A stretch of 64,000 nt of DNA from the NCBI GenBank assembly GCA_024195265.1, contig JAJLRJ010000004.1:35641030-35705029 (forward strand). Reading direction: 5' to 3'. Source of the stretch: Dendrophyllia cribrosa (lineage: Eukaryota > Cnidaria > Anthozoa > Scleractinia > Dendrophylliidae). Every line of letters begins with the position of its first letter. Position 1 is the first letter of the stretch. The notes below the pieces were generated by a model. The model was not told the origin of the DNA, did not search any database, and worked only from the letters and a program-made list of their open reading frames with translations. This document shows positions 55,729-64,000 of the stretch, piece after piece. A program made the translations under genes and the position numbers.

Positions 55729-57350
55729 CTAACTATCTTGACGAGTGTTTTCCATACATATAGCTATTCTACGGCATCAAACTTAGGGAGGTTGAAATCG
55801 TTTTTATCCCTTATAGAGTATTAGACGCATTGCTGCGATAAAGATCCGATACACAACTTGCTCGAATTTTTTTGGATAGTGATAAGATTCCTTTTTCAGA
55901 TGACAAGTTCAATTGTACGAACGAACACTACGAGCACCATCTAGCCGTTTTGTCTCTCAAAGTATAGTTGAGCAAAAGGAATAATACACTGCCGAGTGCG
56001 CGCAGAAACTCGCTAACTCTTCGTTGACAGGCAAGGCTTTTTTCGTGTACTGTCCAGACTGTCGTGTATTTCGATTCTCAGCGTTTTTCAGTACCAGAAA
56101 TAAACTGACAAGGATATTATCATTATCTTTATGTTTATAACCAATTGGTCAGTCTCACCCGGACGATCAAAGCACAGTTTGCGTTGACAACGCGAAGAAA
56201 ATTTACGTTACACTAAATTAACGCGAATTTTTCAAAAGTTAGGTTTACATGCATTAAATTAACGCGAATTTCTCGATAAGCATCTTACTTTATTTACTGC
56301 GATTTTCATAATTCTGCAAACTCGCACTTTACATTTCTGAACGCCAAACTGCGTTTTGGCTTCCGTCAATAAAACCTTCCAAGACAAGTGCACGGATGTT
56401 TTTTAAGTTTTTTTTTTAAAGCCGGAAATTTGGTTTTGAAGCCTAACTAGACCCTATCAATTCAAAAGACTTTTCAAAGCCTCCGTGAAGTCACCAAGAG
56501 CTGCTCACTCGTTTGATTGACGGAAACCAAACCGCAGTTTGTTGCAGTAATTCGATTTTAAATGAAACCGTCCTGTCAGATAGTGACTCTAAAGAGCCAA
56601 TAGAGGAGTCATGAACTAATAAGGTTTTGTAATGAAATAAAGGTGCTTTAAAATAACAATGTTGTCAAATAGCATGCATTAAATTTACATCGACATTAAT
56701 TAAGATACATTAAATTAACGCGAATTTTGTAAAATCGCGTTAATAAAGTGCATTGTTAATTTCCTATAATAAGGTAGTTTTTACTTGAAAAGTTTTCTTG
56801 TCCAAACGGTAAAATGCTTATCACTGAGTTTGTAAACAAGGAGACCAGTTGACGAAGAAAGAACTTGCCGATTTTAATTTGTTGTACATATGCCTGAGCA
56901 AATAAAACTTGTAGAGAAAAATGCGGATCTAGCTTTAAACTGGCCGAGTAAGACCACAACTGTGCCATCCAAAAATTCAATTTCATTTACACAGGCAACC
57001 CCCTCTACACTCCTCTTAGTCAGATACCTTTCTTAGGTACAAAAGGGCGCTATTTAAGGGCAGACACATAGAAGAGCTGCATGGTCCCGAGCTTTTTCTG
57101 TTTGGAGAAACTTTTTCTGTAAACATCACTGGAACCAAAATATTGCTAAAATTATGTCTGAAGCGAAAAATCCCTTCTAACAATATTTTTTAAAGAACAT
57201 TTAAAATATTTTGGTTGCCGTTAAAGTTGTTAGGTTCTATGTAGCGGCAGTTGTACATCAGTTCCTGTACTGACTTACAAAATACCTGGTAAGGTAACTT
57301 GAGAGTTGTAAAAATTGATAGTTTTACTTGCACTGATAACGATGTTAAAT
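55729..57350. other. Intergenic, no gene recognised
   Basis: Downstream of BTB-D. ATTAAATTAACGCGAATTT occurs at about 56215, 56255 and 56712, marking a degraded repeat. No exon seen. Confidence 0.45.
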
Positions 57351-58082
57351 TCACTCACTGCTCTTTTTTATCAACTGGGAAAATTGCTCTATTAAATTCG
57401 GCAAATGCTTATTGAAATGTAAGTTACCACCATACGTATGACGGACACGATAACCGTTGTACTCCTGCGTACCGTCAATCAATGTAGTGAGCATTTCTTT
57501 GCAAACCGTGCATTCTCGCAGGCGTTCATCTATATTCGTGTATGTTTTACCACTACTGATAAAATGCTTAGGACACCATTGCATATACTTGTTTCCTTCA
57601 TGCCACAGCCAAAAACAACATTCAACCATCCCGATAAACTGAGGGTATAGTTTATCAAGAAACACTTCTAATCGTGTAATTCTTTATGACAGGATATTTT
57701 GCATACCTTCTGCGTCAAGATCATGCTGCTGAGTAACTTCCAATATGGACTGCAATTTCATGTTCTTGAGGAGGTCGTAGCACTTCTGACGAACATATCC
57801 CAGCTTGTACAAATTCGCAAGCTTCAGAATCTTTATCACGTTACCTTCGCCTACAGACTGCTTTTCGAGGAACTTAATGCATCGGTCAGAGAGAGGCTTT
57901 ACCTGATACTCGTCGCTTAACTTGAGAAGATGCTCTACGTTTTCCACTATATTTATAAAAAGAAATATGAGATGAAACAAAGTATACTGCAACAACTTAT
58001 ATTACATTGGACCAGTCTTTAGCCTAAATCACCACTGCAACTACACCCAGGAAAGTGTCAGTTGAGTTATTTAAATCAAGGC

Positions 58083-58470
58083 AACGTTTACACTTCCGGG
58101 CACGGTTCTTGGGCACCAATCTGAACGCGTCTTTTTGGGCACGGTACTCGAGCACGGGTACAAGGTCAAGACCTTGTACTCGGGCACTGAATCTCTTTCT
58201 CATTTCTATTGTCTTGTGAGTTTCTTAAAAGCACATACAAACTCTAATTAATTTTTTTAGTTTTAGGAGATAAATACCCCGCGGAATACTTTTAAAAGTT
58301 TGCCGAATGTTACAGGTACTGATAAAAAGCAAGGTTAATTCTGGGCACCGAATGTGAACAGAACTTGAAATTAAACACTAGTAGTCTGAACGACACCCAG
58401 CTTTGTGCCGGTACCCAGGCACGGTGCCTTGGCACCAAGTGTGAACACTGCACAAGTGTCTCAGTGTGAA
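58083..58470. mobile_element. GGCACGGTNNNTGGGCACC-rich element
   Basis: Repeated GGGCACGGTTCTTGGGCACC, GGGCACGGTACTCGAGCACG and GGCACGGTGCCTTGGCACC with GTTTACACTTC / AAGTGTGAACAC near the ends suggest a small TIR element in the last BTB-D intron. Confidence 0.5.
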
Positions 58471-59216
58471 AAAGGTTAGTTACTAATTCCCGCTAAACCC
58501 CCCATTCCCTAACACAAACACGCACACGCACACGCACACAACTCCTAAAACACAGATCCTTTAATAATAATAAATGTTCAGAGCGCGCTTTTATTCGTCA
58601 TCTGTCTGACAGTCAACATAACACATGATATACTTATTTGTGCTTTGAAGAGTCCAAACTCAAACTATTATCAAATTACATCCAGGCGAAATAATTTTAA
58701 AAGCTTCCTCCAACAATAAAATGCACCCCAATATAAGCCCGGGCTGAAAATAAACCCACAAAAGGTCCTTTGAACGGATATTGGATCAGGTGTCAGTATA
58801 CGTCGTATACCACTATAGGGGAAAGGAAGATCAGTGACCTAGCTATCCCAAAACAAAAAATTCAACTAACCGTAATTAACACAATTACATGGAAAAACCG
58901 TAGATAACTTACTGGTGATTTCTTCTCTCTCTTGTATATAAAACTGCTTCAGAAAGTCATGTATTTCATTCACTTTTTTCCCAGGGAGCGGAATCTCGTT
59001 CTTGGCTGCTTCTTGGAACCCTGTTTTGAACATGGTTTTGAACACTGGCGAGTTCATACTCAGTATCAGGCGATGGACATGAAACTTCTCATCCTCCACC
59101 ACAAGAATCAAGTCACTATCTTCCCACGGCTCAGAAAACCTATGCTTGAGGTTTTCTTCTTGGTCGCTTCCTGGAAACAGAGAATAAACGGTTCAACAGA
59201 AATAAAATACACACTG

Positions 59217-59690
59217 CGGTTATAAACATGACAAAACAACGCATGTTGTAAAAACTTTGATTAATGACTTGACGTTTCATATGCTTCAACATACATCTTC
59301 AGAAGTGACGGTTGAATATAATACATTTAAATTTAAATGCTATGGAGAAAGACTGGAACCTAATTTAAAAGAAATGACAATATAAATTAGTGAAAAAATG
59401 ATAATATACAAACCTATCTTAAAGTCTGTTAGAAAATATAAACAAATATACAAGGCAAGTAAAGAAAAAGTTTCTCACTACCCACATTTTAATTTAAAGC
59501 TAGTTTTAAATTCTTAATCAATAATGTCTCCTTAATTCTACAATGGATATCCGATCGCCCAGTTGTTAAAATTTCAAAATGATCCCATTTAATGTTGTGG
59601 CCCGTTGAAGTCATATGATCTGCAATGGCTGATGCGTGACAAACCTTCGTGAGTGCTTTAAAATGTTTTAAACGGTTCGCTGGGACAAAC
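59217..59690 (-). mobile_element. Penelope-like fragment in a BTB-D intron
   Basis: Minus strand encodes HASAIADHMTSTGHNIKWDH FEIL, CRIKETLLIKNLK and NVGSEKLFLY with a stop between the last two, i.e. a broken GIY-YIG end of a Penelope-like element. 59250-59330 resembles the terminal sequence at 36444 and 39186. Confidence 0.7.
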
Positions 59691-60859
59691 TTAGTACATC
59701 TTTTTAAACAGTCATTACTTATAGGGTGGTAGGTGAAAAACTTGAAGAAAAAAAATCACGCTTTACTGATTTTACAGTTAAATTTTGTGCCTTTGAATTC
59801 ATATTTACCCTCGAACGTACACTTAAACTTATACACCACCCCGCTCCCGCTCCCGCCCCCGCCCCCAGCATCCACCCCCTTCTTAATTGTTCGTGTCCGG
59901 GGTGAATTTCGCCATGTCATCAAGGTCCATCAAGACATGACAATACTTGCTAGTATCTTACTACCTGAAAAAATACCGGGCAAAATGTTCCACCCCTACC
60001 ACGGTTTTAGTTTTTCGTACAATTTATCAATTTGATTGATGATTTCATTTCACATATTTCAAAGTGTTTCCGTGCACCAAGTGAAACCGTAAAAAAATAG
60101 GGAAAAATAGAAATCTCTTGAAAACATAAGAGGTAATAGGAAGGCTAAAAGGGAGGGAAAATATAGGAACTTGACGCCCTGCCCTTCACTTTAAATCCTA
60201 GTACCTCCCCCACAGGGTTTTTTTTCTCGAAATCAGATCTTATGACGTACGGGGGTTGAAATCATTTATAGCTATCCCCAAGCTGAAGAGTGGCATGAAA
60301 AACTCCTGCCCGTGCTTGCCTTTTCCTATCGAAATTGTCAAATAACTTTCCCATGAAGCTCCATGATGTCGAAAATATTATCAATCCAGCATACAATCAG
60401 TGTACAGTAACAATAAACGCAAATTGTAAATGGCCTACAAGTCGGCCGGTTTTGACATCTTATTATGTTCCTAAATCGAGCTCGCTCACCGCCATCTAAT
60501 ATGAAGAATTGATAATTTTATTGATGTTAAAACTTACCCGATTGTCCATCGCTTCCGCTTGCTTCAGCATCGCTGCTCACTATATCTAAACATAGGCACG
60601 CATTGCGTGCATGAGCTATTTTGAAAATTACCTAAATGATATGAAATGGTGAAAGTAACAAAACAGCGGAAGTTAACTCGCACAAATAACCGCTTGCAGA
60701 TATACGTTTTTAAAATCCCCCGGCCCGCCCACTACCAAAAAAAATACCGAGATAACCAACTGGGTCCCGTTTCTCGTTTCTCGGCTAGCTTTTTTTCACG
60801 GGATTTCCAGTGTTATTTTTTGACGAAACTACGGTCCCAGTGAAATGAGCAACTTGTTT

Positions 60860-61800
60860 CAGTAATGAGTGTATTAAATTAAATGTCAACCAGAAAAGTC
60901 CTGCACATAAATTTGATGCATCCAAATTGAAGGCTTATTATTTCCTGGAAATTTGTATCTAGTCTTTTTTTAAAGGTTTCTTTTATTATTCACAAAAGAC
61001 ACGTGGAAAAGGTTCCTTTGGCCGGGAAGAAGCAAACTAATTAAATTAAATTGTTTTCAACTCCAAACCACAAGCTAATTAAATTAGTGACACGAAAATT
61101 CTTTGAACCACCTGTTTCTGTAATGTCAACCAGAAAAGTCTTTCACAGAAACTAAACGCATGAAAAATGAATATAAGTAGTCTCCTAGTAAATTGGAACT
61201 AATATTATTTAAACAACTGTTTTTATTCTCCACAAAAAAGTCGTGCAAATAGAAACAGAACTAATTAGATTAAATTGTTTTCGACTCAAAACCTCAAGCT
61301 AATTGAATTACTTACACGAACATTGTTGAGGTTAACATTTGGAACCAAACACCTTTTCCTGTAATGTCGACCAGCAGAAACTTAGCGCATCCAAAATGAA
61401 TTTTGCTTGTTTCCTAGTAAATTGCAACTAATATTTTTTAAACAGGCGTTTTTTAACGCACCATATAAATTAATTACATTACGTTTTCTCGAAAACATGT
61501 TGAATTTCATCACGTACCAGTTTCTATAAGGACAAAGTTCAATATTTGCACGTGCACACAACGTGACTGCTCATACAAAATACAGTCGCTTCTCGCTTAT
61601 AGTAATCGCTTGAGGCATACAATTAATAACCTACACATCAGCTCACATTAATTCAAAGAAAGATAAACGTTTTACATACTGTAAATTGTAGATTAATTGC
61701 ATTACATGTTCTCTGTTGAACTCCATGCATCACGGACAAGTTTCTATAAGGACAAAGTTCAACATTTTCACGTGCAGACAGCGTGTCTGACAAAAAAAAT
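60860..61800. repeat. Degenerate long-unit tandem repeats in BTB-D intron
   Basis: GTAATGTCAACCAGAAAAGT recurs at about 60877, 61121 and (varied) 61364; GTTTCTATAAGGACAAAGTTCAA recurs at about 61526 and 61740. Unit about 240 bp. Confidence 0.65.
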
Positions 61801-62287
61801 CCAATTTTAAATAGTAATCTCTTGAAACCCAGGCTTGAAACATACAATTCATGTTCCGCATCATATTATTTGAAATCGGCTTGCCGTTTTTGCAATAAAA
61901 CTATACTCATACTTCAGTATAAGCTCACCTATGAACGTAACCGCAGTCCACATTTTTTGGACGTCTCATCCCCCGCAGACCATTCTACCATTCATGCATA
62001 GGGCACATTATAGGCAGTATTTCTGAATAAATGTCCTTGATATTGCCACGTTAGCAAGCCAGTCGGGATTAGAGAACAGTTCCCAAGCAACAAATTTTCA
62101 AAACTTTACACTTTTAGTGTTTGCGGCAACAATCGCGGAGATTCAAGATGGCTGATTTTCAATTCATGTCAAGTGCCCTTCTTTGACCTTCAGTAATACC
62201 ATTTTAGAAGCGAAAATTTGATTGGCTGACATAGTACACGGTGTACATACTAGAGGCAATCTGATTGGTGTGACATAACCCAAGACA

Positions 62288-62316
62288 TACATACAAACAA
62301 ACAAACAAACAAGCTA
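62288..62316. repeat. (AAAC)n microsatellite
   Basis: CAAACAAACAAACAAAC run. Confidence 0.85.
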
Positions 62317-63354
62317 ACAAACATACTAACATCACAAACCAACCTTTGCGCCTGCTAATGAGCTATTTTTTTTCAAAATAGCTCAAAAAATAGATAGACC
62401 CCCTACGTTACTCAAACAAAGTTTGCTGTCAACTCAAAGGCTTTGTATGAGCGGGATCTGTTTTGGATATGAAAAATCGGTAAAATCGTAAAAACTAAAA
62501 TCTTACATCAAGACGTTTCGTCCTATCTCGGATCTTATCTGAGCGAGCAACAACAATTGTTGACGCAATTGCCTGGCAATATGTTTTGATGCTCAGATTT
62601 TAGTTTACGGAGAATGGCTCCTGAGATGAGATCACCAAACCGTATCACATTATTTCAGCGCTGAAGTCTCAGACTTTTCACCAAACTAATATTCAAGAAA
62701 ATGAAAACTTTTGGAAAAAAGTTCTCTAATGGCAAACTTACCGTCGCTGCTAGAAGTTTGTGAAACTTTACATGCCATCAAGTTGCCGTTGCTGTGTTCT
62801 GCATAAATAAAATCAACTATTTAATAATAACATAAAGCTTTGTACCTCAGTGCAAGTCGATGCAAGGATAAAAGATTAAACTGATCAGACAAATACCGTT
62901 TCGAGTAAGATAACTCTCCAATCGTGTCAAACACGGTAATAAAATTAAAAGAAAAACAAGGCTTCACTGACGAAATGGCAGAATGAAATTATTCACGAGT
63001 TCCGTTGATTCCGAGAACCAATTTTTGTTCCGAGAAAAGTGTTTTGCTAGACTGAATTTGACCTGGAACGACTGGGCACTACCTATTTTGCATACTTAAT
63101 TTGTTTGCATCTGGCAAAGGTTCCACTAACTTATAACTGAAGTTGGACAAATAAATTTCAATTTAGCTTCACTGAGACCGCAGTATCATTACTGCGCCTT
63201 TCAATAACATGCGGAATTTAAAATTCAAATCTCCACAAACGGTTGCGTTATTCACTGCCGTCAATCATAATTAATACGAAAGCCAACGGACCATGTAAAA
63301 AGGAAACAAACAAAATGGATCGAAATCTACCAATCATAATGCACGGACGTGACC

Positions 63355-63640
63355 TTTTGAACTCACTGAAGTGAAGATCTGTTTCCTGAGAGGTAAGCTA
63401 AGATGATTGTCGGCAGTGTAAAACGCAACCGTTGCTGGTGATTTGAATTTCAGATTCCACGTGTTATTGAAAAGCGCAATAAGAGCTGTTGCTACATGCA
63501 TACGCTGTGCCGTTTGATACGTTTTACTGATCGAATAAACTAGCTTGAAAGCTTTTGAAGCCTCGAGACGTCTGCTTGATTTTTCGACATCTGATGAACG
63601 AATCTGCATATTTTCTATTAGTATGATTTCAAATACCGAA
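63355..63640 (-). other. Possible upstream exon of BTB-D
   Basis: An open stretch encodes a basic, helical-looking segment (MQIRSSDVEKSSRRLEASKA ...) and ends near a GTGAGT donor at about 63364. Its phase at that donor (0) does not fit the phase 1 acceptor at 62798, although a weaker donor a few bases later (AAAAG/GTCACG) would. No domain was recognised. It is listed because BTB-D lacks a start exon and this is the best nearby open frame. Confidence 0.2.
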
Positions 63641-63660
63641 AAATTGTATGCTAACAACAA

Positions 63661-63707
63661 CATTTACCTGTAACCAAAGTCACTGTGACTTTGGTTACAG
63701 GTAAATG
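63661..63707. repeat. Perfect 47-bp palindrome
   Basis: CATTTACCTGTAACCAAAGT CA, centre CTG, then the exact inverse ending TTACAGGTAAATG. No loop to speak of. Both orientations contain TTACAG/GTAAAT, resembling an acceptor fused to a donor. Confidence 0.9.
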
Positions 63708-63953
63708 AATCGAAAAATTAATATGATAATGATCCAACTGTCAAATATCTTTTATGCATGATGACGTCATCAGCTCAAAATTCACCACCAAGCCTCGTTT
63801 GTACTACATTCCTTGCAAACCTTTGACAAGTTCACATTGTTTTTGAGTGGGTATTCTTTTCAACTCTGCTCCTTTGAGAATACATTGATGAGATTGTCAA
63901 GGGGTTTCCACTTCGAAAGCGAGGCTTGGAGGTGAAATTAGCTAGTGAAACGT

Positions 63954-63996
63954 AAACATACCTAAGTGCCATTCGATTGCCTGTGACTTTAATCAT
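63954..63996 (-). other. Possible short exon at window edge
   Basis: On the minus strand ATGATTAAAGTCACAGGC... runs to CTTAG/GTATGT, a plausible donor, at the extreme right edge. Too short to judge; could be a first coding exon feeding BTB-D or chance. Confidence 0.1.
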
Positions 63997-64000
63997 GGCC

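Larger units (their letters stand above)
57351..62798 (-). pseudogene. BTB/POZ family protein BTB-D with an in-frame stop; 5' end incomplete
   Basis: Exons that join in phase 1: 62798-62742 (19 residues, HSNGNLMACKVSQTSSSD), 60585-60538 (16 residues, IVSSDAEASGSDGQ), 59170-58913 (BTB; SPVFKTMFKTGFQEA) and 57946-57351 (terminal exon). In the terminal exon codon 57686-57684 reads TAA where paralogues have CAG/CAA in the LEQRI motif (here NILS-stop-RITRLE); the same frame then stays open to the normal end at 57351, including W-C-P-K-H and C-x2-C. A single C-to-T change explains it. The product would keep BTB and part of the BACK-like region but lose the Cys/His tail. Either a young pseudogene, a truncated allele, or a sequencing error. 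No start codon was identified; more 5' exons probably lie at or beyond 63.3 kb. Confidence 0.72.

Overview
The window looks like a repeat-rich invertebrate nuclear genome. Genes are split by short phase-conserved exons, coding density is low, and most of the DNA is small terminal-inverted-repeat (TIR) transposons, degraded LINEs, Penelope-like remnants, tRNA-derived SINEs, dispersed minisatellite elements and long G/C homopolymers. A cnidarian, most likely a stony coral, is the best guess; that is inference from the repeat style and the expanded BTB family, with no marker gene to prove it. All recognisable host genes lie on the minus strand.

Right to left, i.e. in the direction of transcription, the window holds four tandem paralogues of a BTB/POZ family (BTB-D 62.8-57.4 kb, BTB-C 49.8-41.5 kb, BTB-B 35.8-30.7 kb, BTB-A 26.5-24.1 kb) and then a complete spermine synthase gene (20.4-7.1 kb). 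Each BTB gene has a short acidic N-terminal exon (not found for BTB-A), one BTB exon and one large terminal exon carrying a BACK-like helical region plus a conserved W-C-x2-H...C-x2-C motif. All introns are in phase 1, apart from one proposed phase 2 intron in BTB-B. BTB-D has an in-frame stop in its last exon. BTB-B has a duplicated first exon in which the second copy appears to have become an internal exon.

Spermine synthase could be assembled from ten coding exons (364 codons plus stop, close to human SMS at 366). Two of its introns carry minor-spliceosome (U12-type) signals: an AT-AC intron inside the SAM-binding fold and a GT-AG intron before a 31-nt last exon.

The rest is mobile DNA, often nested two or three deep. 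Several unrelated TIR families share TTAA target sites; one of them carries most of a 5S rRNA gene copy. Another TIR element carries two tRNA-like sequences in opposite orientation. A CR1/jockey-like LINE at 42.4-45.2 kb is broken by two TIR elements, each of which was itself hit by a palindromic element. No CRISPR, operon or bacterial feature is present; a short intact functional RNA gene was not found.
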